Virus record (IMG/VR): IMGVR_UViG_3300046821_000457
Coordinates: 1-50,761 of that record
Length of the DNA: 50,761 nt
Source of the DNA: a virus
Strand: one strand, 5' to 3'
The notes below the pieces were generated by a model. That model saw only the letters and a program-made list of their open reading frames with translations. It searched no databases and was not told the origin of the DNA. Position numbers and translations under genes: made by a program. This document shows, piece by piece, positions 1 to 6,593 of this stretch (position 1 is the first letter of the stretch; every line of letters begins with the position of its first letter).

Positions 1-315
1 ATGACTAAACGTAATTTATTTGATGAACTGATGGAAGGTGTGGATTCGCTGCAAGCAGAACGAGAAGGCAAAGTGACATTAAAGCGAGTAACCCTGCAAA
101 AAGTAGCAGAACCTCAAATTACTTCTGATGAAATTCTGACTTTACGCCAAACTAAGAATCTTTCACGTCCGGTCTTTGCCCATGTAATTCGTACTAATCC
201 CAGAACCTTAGAAAGTTGGGAACAAGGACGCAGTAAGCCCAATGCACAAGCCGCTTTGTTATTGCGACTGGTCGAGAAGTATCCTGAAACTTTGGAGCAT
301 CTGAAAAATTTATAA
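1..315 (+). CDS. XRE-family HTH protein, HigA/NadS-like antitoxin
   Basis: This 104-residue protein ends in a helix-turn-helix at about residues 40-100, with the motif LRQTKNLSRPVFAHVI followed by TLESWEQGRSKPN. That pattern is typical of HigA- or NadS-type antitoxins, which neutralise a RelE/HigB-fold mRNA-cleaving toxin and repress their own operon. In HigBA-type loci the toxin usually lies just upstream, which would be outside this window, so the pairing cannot be checked. The ATG is the first base of the window, so a start further upstream cannot be excluded. The next gene is 119 bp downstream in the same direction and is a phage terminase subunit. Assignment to the XRE fold is firm; the antitoxin role is inferred. 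Confidence 0.75.
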   Translation: MTKRNLFDELMEGVDSLQAEREGKVTLKRVTLQKVAEPQITSDEILTLRQTKNLSRPVFAHVIRTNPRTLESWEQGRSKPNAQAALLLRLVEKYPETLEHLKNL

Positions 316-434
316 CTTTAAATTTATTGCCATAACCAAATGATTTATCTTATTTTTAACATTAAAGTGTAGTGATTATTGAGAAACTACCCATTAAAAT
401 AGCTCTAACCAGTTCTAATTTAGAGGGTAATAGA

Positions 435-725
435 ATGACACAGGGCTATAAAACAGGCGGACGGGTGAAGGGTTCAATAAACAAAGCCACCGCAAGCATT
501 CGAGAGGCTGCACAACAATATACAGAAACAGCGCTTAAAACATTAGTTGAAGTGATGAGCGATGAAACCGCACCCCATGCCGCAAGAGTAGCCGCCGCTA
601 ACAGCTTACTAGATCGTGGACACGGTAAACCAAGGCAAGAACTTGATGTAGACCATAAGGGCGAATTAACACACCTCATAGTAAAGTTTGTTGATTCGGA
701 CGGTGACGGTAATGCAGTCGAATAA
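435..725 (+). CDS. Phage terminase small subunit-like protein
   Basis: This 96-residue basic protein has an N-terminal GGRVKGSINKAT stretch and a helical body with APHAARVAAANSLLDRGHGKP. That layout is common in short small-terminase or DNA-binding packaging proteins, which recognise viral DNA and hand it to the large subunit. The ATG at 435 is chosen over an in-frame GTG at 372 because AGAGGG lies seven bases before it. It overlaps the large-subunit gene by 14 bp, the usual TerS-TerL arrangement. The function rests on weak sequence similarity and strong gene context. It could also be a generic phage DNA-binding protein. Confidence 0.7.
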   Translation: MTQGYKTGGRVKGSINKATASIREAAQQYTETALKTLVEVMSDETAPHAARVAAANSLLDRGHGKPRQELDVDHKGELTHLIVKFVDSDGDGNAVE

Positions 726-1923
726 AATCACCTTGCCCGCTAAATTTAAGCCTTTTATGCAGTTAGATACTTATCGCTATAAAGTGGCTTATGGAGGACG
801 CGGGGGCGGTAAATCGTGGGGTATTGCAAGGGCGTTAATCATCCTAGCCGCTTCCAGAGAGCTGAGGGTATTGTGTGCTAGAGAGATTCAGAACTCGATA
901 AAGGAATCAGTGCATAAGCTCCTAGTCGACCAAATAGACACGCTGCAACTGAATCACCTGTTTACCATTACCGACACCAAGATAAGCAGTAAAACAGGCT
1001 CAGAATTCATCTTTAGCGGGATTCGCTCCAATATCACTAAGATTAAGTCAATGGAGGGTATAGACATATGTTGGATTGAGGAAGCCGAAAAAGTGTCTAA
1101 ATCTAGCTGGGATGTACTAATTCCCACAATTAGAAAGCCGCACTCTGAAATCTGGCTATCATTCAACCCGAATGAAATCACTGACCCTACCTACGAAAAA
1201 TTCATCTTGAACGCCCCCCCTAGTACCTTGCTACTGGCTATTAATTGGCAGGATAACCCGTATTTTCCAGAAGCACTTAGAAAGGAAAAGGATTACCTTT
1301 ACCGTGTTAGTCCCGACGACGCGGCGCACATTTGGGGCGGACAGTGCAAGCAAAACAGTGACGCACAAGTACTTAAGGGCAAGTACACGGTTGAATGGTT
1401 TGAGCCTAAATCACATTGGGACGGGGCGTATTATGGCGCTGATTGGGGTTTTAGTGTTGACCCTACCACGCTTATTGAATGCTACATCGAGGACAGAACG
1501 CTTTATATTCACCAAGAAGCGTACGGTATTGGGATTGACACGGACTACTTACCCGCTCTCTTTGAACAATTGCCCGATGCTAAGCACCACGTAATACGCG
1601 CTGATAATGCACGACCTGAAATCATTAGCTATTTGCAGCGCAATGGATATCCTCACATAGAGTCAGTCACTAAGTGGTCAGGTAGTGTCGAGGATGGTAT
1701 TGGGAGGCTACGCAGCTTTGAACGTATCGTTATACATCCCGACTGTACCCATACCATCGAAGAAGCACGGCTTTGGAGCTATAAAACCGACCGACTCACA
1801 GGTGATATTATGCCTGTGCTCATAGACGCACATAATCATTGCTGGGACGCCATTCGATACGCACTAGAACCAATTATTAGGGAACAGGGATATACCTATT
1901 TTGAGGATATAAGCCCTTATTAA
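712..1923 (+). CDS. Phage terminase large subunit (PBSX type)
   Basis: This 403-residue packaging motor has a Walker A loop GGRGGGKS at residues 28-35 and a Walker B-like ICWIEEAEK near residue 121. A C-terminal RNase H-like nuclease follows, beginning at GADWGFSVDPT near residue 242, with ADNARPE and a late HNHCWDAIRYAL segment. Length and motif order match complete PBSX/P22-like large terminases, which cut concatemeric DNA and pump it into proheads. The ATG at 712 overlaps the small-subunit gene, with GGTGACGG just upstream. No portal, protease or capsid gene follows; the next 167 bp are non-coding and then a long repeat begins. The gene looks intact, so it could serve a satellite or be a remnant of a disrupted phage. 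Confidence 0.93.
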   Translation: MQSNKITLPAKFKPFMQLDTYRYKVAYGGRGGGKSWGIARALIILAASRELRVLCAREIQNSIKESVHKLLVDQIDTLQLNHLFTITDTKISSKTGSEFIFSGIRSNITKIKSMEGIDICWIEEAEKVSKSSWDVLIPTIRKPHSEIWLSFNPNEITDPTYEKFILNAPPSTLLLAINWQDNPYFPEALRKEKDYLYRVSPDDAAHIWGGQCKQNSDAQVLKGKYTVEWFEPKSHWDGAYYGADWGFSVDPTTLIECYIEDRTLYIHQEAYGIGIDTDYLPALFEQLPDAKHHVIRADNARPEIISYLQRNGYPHIESVTKWSGSVEDGIGRLRSFERIVIHPDCTHTIEEARLWSYKTDRLTGDIMPVLIDAHNHCWDAIRYALEPIIREQGYTYFEDISPY

Positions 1924-2090
1924 TGGTAAAATTAATAATCATTAAATTTTTCAATAGTTGCTTCAACTATCCAAGATTATTTGACAGTTCAAAACCACGA
2001 AAAACGTTGTTTTTAGGATTATCAATCATTTAGCTTGTACCTAGTAGGGAGCTGCACCCACTAACCTAACGTTACGAATTAACGACTCTA
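1924..2090. other. Non-coding gap after the terminase gene
   Basis: This AT-rich stretch holds no credible gene. A short hairpin at 2000-2014 (AAAAAC-GTT-GTTTTT) could act as a weak terminator for the terminase genes. The long GAGTA-rich repeat begins at about 2091. Confidence 0.5.
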
Positions 2091-2315
2091 AAAAGTATTT
2101 TCTTACTCTTTTTACTCTTTTACTCTTTTACTCCCTAAAAAGTACTGTTTTTCCTTTAACTATCAGTCACTTAGAGAGACACCATAAAAAGAGTAAATCG
2201 TACTCTTTTATACTCTTTTTGTTACTCGTTTTAGGGGCAAAAAAGGCTATATTAGCCTTATAAATCAGTAGCTTAATAAAAAGAGTAAAAGTACTCTTTT
2301 TGTTACTCTTTTACT
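2091..2315. repeat. Left copy of a ~225-bp inverted repeat rich in TACTC words
   Basis: This segment matches the reverse complement of 11213-11436 across nearly its whole length with scattered mismatches and small indels. Shared stretches include TTTACTCCCTAAAAAGTACT and TTATACTCTTTTTGTTACTC. It holds many copies of TACTCTTTT (GAGTA on the other strand) and a near-palindrome around 2277-2300. It sits directly after the stop codon of the leftward Arc-like gene, just as the right copy sits at the stop of the DUF3987 gene. Its role is unknown. Iteron-type replication origin, element end and recombination site are all possible. Confidence 0.88.
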
Positions 2316-2317
2316 CC

Positions 2318-2545
2318 CTACCCCTTACCCGCTTTGGCTAGTTCTTCTCGTATTAACTCCCTTACTCTTAACTCTGTTAGGACTTCTTTTTGTTCATCTG
2401 ACTCATGAAAAGAAGCTTCTAGCCTTAAAAGCATTTCAGCATTTAAAGAGCGACCTGCAAGGCGTGCAGCATCCTCTAAGCGCTCCCTCAATTCTTTAGT
2501 TAACCTGATTGGGTATGGGTGATGGCGTTGGTCTTCTTTACTCAT
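2318..2545 (-). CDS. Arc-like ribbon-helix-helix regulator
   Basis: This 75-residue protein carries an Arc-type DNA-binding segment, HPYPIRLTKELRERL, then ARLAGRSLNAEMLLRLEASF. In this family a beta strand from each monomer of the dimer enters the major groove. The ATG at 2545 is preferred to an upstream TTG at 2581 because the TTG start lies inside an AAGGATA repeat cluster that looks like the operator. No clear ribosome binding site is seen for either start. The gene diverges from a second Arc-like gene at 2664 across an 118-bp control region. It is probably a repressor of one or both directions of transcription. Confidence 0.8.
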   Translation of the reverse strand: MSKEDQRHHPYPIRLTKELRERLEDAARLAGRSLNAEMLLRLEASFHESDEQKEVLTELRVRELIREELAKAGKG

Positions 2546-2579
2546 AGGCTGGATTTTGTAAAGTGAATCATTTTGTATC

Positions 2580-2627
2580 AAGGATAATTAAGGATAGAAC
2601 TTGTATCCTTTAAAAAGATTGTATACT
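2580..2627. promoter_or_regulatory. Operator/promoter between two divergent Arc-like genes
   Basis: Three copies of a 7-bp word are visible: AAGGATA at 2580-2586, AAGGATA at 2590-2596 (one helical turn later) and the inverted TATCCTT at 2604-2610. The last overlaps a plausible rightward promoter with TTGTAT at 2601 and TATACT at 2622-2627, although the spacing is short at 15 bp. Such half-site spacing is typical for ribbon-helix-helix repressors, and both flanking genes encode such proteins. The binding protein is inferred. Confidence 0.6.
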
Positions 2628-2663
2628 ATTCACACAGAAAGATAGAAAGGGATAAAAAAAGAT

Positions 2664-2834
2664 ATGACTGAAAAAAAGCGACAGAACGCTTATCCAGTAA
2701 GACTAGAACCAGAGATAAGTGAATGGATAAAGGCAAAAGCCAAACAGGAAGACCGCTCTATTAACGCGGAAATTAACCGCCAATTGAGAAAGGCTAAAGA
2801 AGCCGACACACAAGCCACTGATACAGCGGCATAA
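2664..2834 (+). CDS. Small Arc-like ribbon-helix-helix protein
   Basis: This 56-residue protein has the Arc signature NAYPVRLEPEISEWIKAKA followed by DRSINAEINRQLRKA, so almost the whole chain is the DNA-binding fold. GAAAGGGA lies about twelve bases before the ATG. It is the first gene of the rightward series and stands opposite another Arc-like gene, with the AAGGATA operator cluster between them. The two regulators may compete for the same sites in a lysogeny-type switch, but that is inference. Confidence 0.8.
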   Translation: MTEKKRQNAYPVRLEPEISEWIKAKAKQEDRSINAEINRQLRKAKEADTQATDTAA

Positions 2835-2856
2835 CTTGAATCCATAAGGAAAAAAC

Positions 2857-3099
2857 ATGGAATACGCCATATACGAATTACCTAATAGCCTCGCAATCGC
2901 TTACAGCTTTGCACCTGAAAACGTCAAGGAACGTTTAGACAATGCCAATTTAGAGAAAAACTATTTTGACTTAGGTGAAATGCTTAGCTTGTATGGGGTA
3001 ACAGTTAATGAAAACACTTTAGACCCTACCCATGAATTAACACTCGCTATCGAAGAACAAGATAAGCCTAGTTACGAATGGGTTTTAAACAACCTATAA
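2857..3099 (+). CDS. Hypothetical protein, acidic
   Basis: This 80-residue acidic protein has no recognised domain. It begins with EYAIYELPNSLAIAYSF, contains a short helical stretch with ENVKERLDNANLEKNYFDLGE, and ends EWVLNNL. There is no signal peptide or membrane segment. AAGGA lies upstream of the ATG at a usual distance and the gene follows the small Arc-like gene by 22 bp, so they are probably co-transcribed. A hairpin follows directly at 3106. Confidence 0.6.
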   Translation: MEYAIYELPNSLAIAYSFAPENVKERLDNANLEKNYFDLGEMLSLYGVTVNENTLDPTHELTLAIEEQDKPSYEWVLNNL

Positions 3100-3105
3100 A
3101 CGAAA

Positions 3106-3133
3106 AAGCCCCAAGACGTTAATCAAGGGGCTT
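3106..3133. terminator. Hairpin after the first small operon
   Basis: The arms AAGCCCC (3106-3112) and GGGGCTT (3127-3133) pair across a 14-nt loop. The upstream side is A-rich but no T-run follows on the plus strand. It is a weak rightward terminator, a leftward one, or an attenuating hairpin. Confidence 0.5.
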
Positions 3134-3200
3134 AGTGGGTTAAAGAGTCTCGAACACTCCAAAACCCTTTTACATTTCAAACATTTAATGAGTAATTAAA

Positions 3201-3710
3201 ATGCTAGAAAATCATAGCACATCTAACCGTATAGAATCATCCCCAACAGCACCCGATTATGTCTTAAGACCGATTGAAACGGAGCTAGTCGAGGAATCGC
3301 TGATTCTGGAGCGCGTCCAAGGCGTACTAGAGCAGCTTAACGCGAATGAGGATAACGACCGCCTAAGCCCACTGTTTGAACTGTGCCTACAGGAACTAGA
3401 GCGCACTAAGGAGCATCGAGGCAGGGCTATTTTACGCAGCCGTGAACTAGAGCGTTTAGCCGCTAAAAATCCCCTACCCTCACCTGTTGCCCCTATCAGT
3501 ACAAGCGAGCTTAATCAAATAGGGCTAGACCTAGGCAAGATTCGCACTAATTGCATCGCCTTGATGCACTTTTGCGAGGATAGCTTCCACTTCAACCCAA
3601 GTGCGTTTGGTGAGTTGGACTTCAATAATCATGATGCTTACCTACTGAGTTCTAATGCAGTAGAAACCGCTACCAAGTGGGCTAAGCGCTTAGCAGAAGG
3701 TGGGGTGTAA
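3201..3710 (+). CDS. Hypothetical helical protein
   Basis: This 169-residue protein is rich in Glu, Leu and Arg in its first two thirds (for example VEESLILERVQGVLEQL and CLQELERTKEHRGRAILR). That predicts long amphipathic helices or a coiled coil, and a Ser-rich linker follows near residue 95. No enzymatic motif, signal peptide or membrane segment is seen. There is no strong ribosome binding site before the ATG. It begins a tight run of genes that continues to 5693 with overlaps or gaps of a few bases, so it is probably part of one operon with the downstream membrane proteins. Confidence 0.6.
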   Translation: MLENHSTSNRIESSPTAPDYVLRPIETELVEESLILERVQGVLEQLNANEDNDRLSPLFELCLQELERTKEHRGRAILRSRELERLAAKNPLPSPVAPISTSELNQIGLDLGKIRTNCIALMHFCEDSFHFNPSAFGELDFNNHDAYLLSSNAVETATKWAKRLAEGGV

Positions 3711-3712
3711 TC

Positions 3713-3943
3713 ATGTACCTACCTACCCTACGAACCCTCAATAACGCCTCACAGGGCGATATGCTAAACGAGGCAAGCATCTACCTCGAAATGCTGCGTA
3801 ATACCTTAACGATGGTTCACGATAGCGAACCGGATAGCAGTCATTTAAAGCCGATTCTCTTGGGCTTAGATTGCCTCATACACAACGCTAATGAGCTGAT
3901 TCAGCTTACCCTCACTCAGATTGAGGGGGCGCATCATGGCTAA
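3713..3943 (+). CDS. Hypothetical helical protein
   Basis: This 76-residue protein starts two bases after the previous stop codon, with a strong GGTGGGG ribosome binding site. The sequence predicts helices (LNEASIYLEMLRNTLTMV and LDCLIHNANELIQLTLTQI) and has no recognised family. Tight spacing and the overlap with the next gene indicate translational coupling. The function is unknown. Confidence 0.6.
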   Translation: MYLPTLRTLNNASQGDMLNEASIYLEMLRNTLTMVHDSEPDSSHLKPILLGLDCLIHNANELIQLTLTQIEGAHHG

Positions 3944-4121
3944 GCGTACTCGCAAACCTGATCAATTAGACCTTGTTGATTACATCCAAGAACAAGCCCG
4001 CCCTAAAGCAGCTTATCGGGAAATCTTCCGATCAGTCCGCTTGCCGGATGGTCGTCTACAGCACTTTGACTACAGTCATTTGCCGCCTGAAAAGCGCCCC
4101 CTCGTTTGGGTTGAGGTGTAA
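3936..4121 (+). CDS. Small basic hypothetical protein
   Basis: This 61-residue protein has a basic start (MAKRTRKPDQLDLVDYI) and ends LPPEKRPLVWVEV. The ATG at 3936 is chosen because GAGGGGG lies eight bases upstream; the gene overlaps its predecessor by 8 bp. No family is recognised, and the basic head could bind nucleic acid. It belongs to the operon that leads to the peptidoglycan hydrolase and the translocase. Confidence 0.6.
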   Translation: MAKRTRKPDQLDLVDYIQEQARPKAAYREIFRSVRLPDGRLQHFDYSHLPPEKRPLVWVEV

Positions 4122-4123
4122 TC

Positions 4124-4660
4124 ATGAGTTTTACCTATGCAACGAATAGCGCTCTACCCAGTATCGTAGGCTACAGTGCTTTAGGTCTTGGCGTATTGAG
4201 CGCGGGTTCTTTACTGTTTGGCGGACTCCCTATCATCAATGTGAGTGGTGGAGAAGTGGCTGATTTTGCCGCCAGTGCTTTAACCGCTATCGGTGGCAGT
4301 GCGATTTTAAAGAGCCGTGAACCTGTTGCCGCATGGATGGGGTTAGCGGTCATCACGATGGGATTGACTTATGCCAATGTGTCAGTTGATACCATGCAAG
4401 CCTCTCGCATGTTAGAGGCGGCAAAACAAGCGGCAAGTAGTGGGGTGAATACGGCTAGCCACTCAGGTATGCAAGTACTGGAAGGGAATGTAAGTACTAA
4501 TAAAACCAACCCTAAATACACCGCCGTAAGACCCCTTAATAAAGCCGAAATCGCTGAATGTGTTGCAGGCACTCAGGAATGGACGCAAACCCCTAAAGGT
4601 CGCCTTAATTGCTCTATTGCGAGTGATGGTAAGCGTTACGTGTGGAAGGTGCAGCCATGA
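4124..4660 (+). CDS. Predicted membrane protein with C-terminal soluble tail
   Basis: This 178-residue protein has about three hydrophobic segments in its first 90 residues: SIVGYSALGLGVLSAGSLLFG, ADFAASALTAIGGSAIL and AWMGLAVITMGLTYA. A polar C-terminal domain follows with two Cys residues (IAECVAGTQ and RLNCSIAS) that could form a disulphide outside the cytoplasm. The start at 4124 follows GAGGTG and lies two bases after the previous stop codon. Together with the next two genes it forms a membrane-facing cluster. The family is not recognised. Confidence 0.65.
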   Translation: MSFTYATNSALPSIVGYSALGLGVLSAGSLLFGGLPIINVSGGEVADFAASALTAIGGSAILKSREPVAAWMGLAVITMGLTYANVSVDTMQASRMLEAAKQAASSGVNTASHSGMQVLEGNVSTNKTNPKYTAVRPLNKAEIAECVAGTQEWTQTPKGRLNCSIASDGKRYVWKVQP

Positions 4661-4836
4661 ATAAGCTCATTAGCTACCTAAACCCCTTGTGGGTTTGGGT
4701 AATAGGCTGGTTTTTCATCCTGAATGGGGTTGCCTATACGATCACCAAAAGTATTACAGGTGACAGCCTCAAAGGACTAGGTTCGATACTTTGGGAGCAA
4801 TGGGCATTGTTCAAGGGGTTATTCACATGGCTATAG
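4657..4836 (+). CDS. Small predicted membrane protein
   Basis: This 59-residue protein has one clear hydrophobic helix, NPLWVWVIGWFFILNGVAY, and an aromatic second half (LWEQWALFKGLFTWL). The ATG at 4657 overlaps the stop codon of the upstream gene, and the gene itself overlaps the next one by 10 bp, so all three are probably translationally coupled. The size resembles small coat or inner-membrane proteins of membrane-assembled phages, but no family match can be claimed. Confidence 0.6.
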   Translation: MNKLISYLNPLWVWVIGWFFILNGVAYTITKSITGDSLKGLGSILWEQWALFKGLFTWL

Positions 4837-5693
4837 ATGCACAAATCATGAGTCGTTTAGACCGGATTGAATCCCAAACGAGCGAACTCTTAGCCCAAAC
4901 CGCGCCACGGATGCCCCAGCTTTATGCCATGACACTAGGGTTACTGCTATGCAGTACCCTCGACTATGTGCTGAAAACTCGTGATGTGCCTTATGTTAGC
5001 GAAACGTATGAGCAAATTACGGATTATGTCGGGAATGAATCCGCGAGCCTTGGTGTGTGGATAAGCGACTTTATGGGGCATGTTGACCGCACCGCACCCA
5101 GTGTTATGGCTGAAAATGCTATCCGTGGACTAGATCAAGTACAGACGTGTCGCTTGATGGTAACGCTAAGAGCACGAGAATCCACGCATGACTATAGCAT
5201 CGTGAACGAATACGGGTACTTAGGGGCGTATCAGTTTGGCGCATCCGCACTGGCTACCGTGGGTTTAGTGAGCACTCAAGCCGTACAGCAAGCGCATAAG
5301 CGGGTAAGGCAAGGACTAAACCCCGAACAAGGTGAATTCTTACGAAATAGCGGAAACTGGATAGGCAGTAGTTATCAGCATTTTCTCAATACGCCTTCAT
5401 TGCAAGATGCTGCGTTTATTAGTTTGGCTAATGTGAATGTGGGGCAAGGCTTTAAATCAAGGGCATTGATTAAGACGAATCCTAATCGTATTGCAGGCTA
5501 CATTGCCGCCGCACACCTCAAGGGGAGTGGTGCAGCCAATAGTTGGTACTTAAGAGGGAAGGATAGTCGAGACGGTAACGGAACTCGTACCAGTGATTAT
5601 GCCGAATTAGGGGAAGATGCTATCAATAGTCGAGTCGAATTATGTGGCGATAAATCCCTAATGAATGACTTAATCGACACCTTTATCCAGTAA
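4827..5693 (+). CDS. Membrane-anchored lytic transglycosylase-like peptidoglycan hydrolase
   Basis: This 288-residue protein has an N-terminal hydrophobic segment (LYAMTLGLLLCSTLDYVL) that probably anchors it in the inner membrane. From about residue 112 there is a lysozyme-superfamily hydrolase signature, RARESTHDYSIVNEYGYLGAYQFG, in which Glu118 is the likely catalytic acid. IAAAHLKGSGAANSW and a late GTRTSDYAELGED stretch also match muramidase-like proteins of phages and secretion loci. It would cut peptidoglycan locally to let a DNA or protein conduit through the wall. The ATG at 4827 overlaps the preceding gene. Two genes further on lies an FtsK-like DNA motor, which fits a trans-envelope transfer or entry role. 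Confidence 0.75.
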   Translation: MAIDAQIMSRLDRIESQTSELLAQTAPRMPQLYAMTLGLLLCSTLDYVLKTRDVPYVSETYEQITDYVGNESASLGVWISDFMGHVDRTAPSVMAENAIRGLDQVQTCRLMVTLRARESTHDYSIVNEYGYLGAYQFGASALATVGLVSTQAVQQAHKRVRQGLNPEQGEFLRNSGNWIGSSYQHFLNTPSLQDAAFISLANVNVGQGFKSRALIKTNPNRIAGYIAAAHLKGSGAANSWYLRGKDSRDGNGTRTSDYAELGEDAINSRVELCGDKSLMNDLIDTFIQ

Positions 5694-5732
5694 CGCACCC
5701 AAATCCAAAAAGTACAGCCTACTACCCCCCAA

Positions 5733-5759
5733 AACCCCGTATTTTTGTAGTGCGGGGTT
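5733..5759 (+). terminator. Hairpin between the hydrolase gene and the next gene
   Basis: The arms AACCCCG (5733-5739) and CGGGGTT (5753-5759) pair perfectly around a 13-nt loop. No T-run follows, so it may be an attenuator or processing site rather than a full terminator. Confidence 0.5.
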
Positions 5760-5807
5760 ATAACGGACTTATAACGGGCTACTTTTTAAGCAATTGAGGC
5801 TTAAACC

Positions 5808-6593
5808 ATGACTCCGAACACTCTAAAAGACAGTCAAACCGTACAAGAAAAACTCTTAGTTGAACTCAAAAAGGCAGATTTACGTAATCAAAAAGGGCGC
5901 GAATCTATCCATGCTCTTTTAATTAAACCTCATGCGGTAAAGCTCTTAAGTGACCATGTAAAGGCTCATAATGGCGACCGTGAGCAGTATGTGAGTGGAT
6001 TACTAGCCCTAGTGAATCATTACGATTGCGGCGCACCTATTGCCCTACGTGAAGTCTGTACATTGGCAGCGACGCCCGACTTTAGCGCTAACCTGTTACA
6101 AACAAAACTTATACCTTTGCTGGTAGAGCTAGGCATTATTTTACGTTTGGGTGAACGTTCTTATCAGTGGCAGATTGCCGAAAAGATTGGCACTAAGCCT
6201 ACACTGCTAGCGTACTTGAAACCCGTCCTTGATATTGAAAGTACTCAAGCCTTACGCAAACAACAAGCGATTACCGCGAATGAAGTGCGACTCTTAGAGC
6301 TAGCCCGTAAGCAATCCTTACTGGCTCAAAAGCGCAAACAAACCACGATGCAGGCTTTAAATGCTGCACAGGAAGCGGAACGCCTCGCAGCTTCTTTACC
6401 TACTACCCCTAAGACCTCACTAGATTGGGCAAAAAGCAATGCTATGCCCTTGGTCATTATGGCGTTACTAGGTGCAGTGGTCATTGGTGGAATCCTTCAA
6501 CCCACGGGTACACCTGCGAATAGTCCACAGTTAGCCCAACCAATAGCTCCTACTTTGTCCGTACAAGCCGCTAACGTGGGAGGTACTGAATAA
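5808..6593 (+). CDS. Hypothetical protein with C-terminal membrane anchor
   Basis: This 261-residue protein has a helical N-terminal half resembling a winged-helix or replication-accessory fold (IALREVCTLAATPDFSANLL, then LVELGIILRLGERSYQW). A charged coiled-coil region with many Gln, Lys and Ala residues comes next (about residues 140-200). One strong hydrophobic helix, AMPLVIMALLGAVVIGGIL (about residues 213-231), and a Pro/Ala-rich tail complete it. GAGG precedes the ATG. The stop codon overlaps the start of the FtsK-like gene (TAATG), implying coupled expression. It may tether DNA or the translocase to the membrane; this is inferred from layout only. Confidence 0.65.
   Translation: MTPNTLKDSQTVQEKLLVELKKADLRNQKGRESIHALLIKPHAVKLLSDHVKAHNGDREQYVSGLLALVNHYDCGAPIALREVCTLAATPDFSANLLQTKLIPLLVELGIILRLGERSYQWQIAEKIGTKPTLLAYLKPVLDIESTQALRKQQAITANEVRLLELARKQSLLAQKRKQTTMQALNAAQEAERLAASLPTTPKTSLDWAKSNAMPLVIMALLGAVVIGGILQPTGTPANSPQLAQPIAPTLSVQAANVGGTE

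Noticed and set aside
2091-2315. CRISPR array, because of repeated TACTCTTTT words.
   Set aside because: Words are too short and irregularly spaced, without unique spacers of fixed length, and no cas gene is present.
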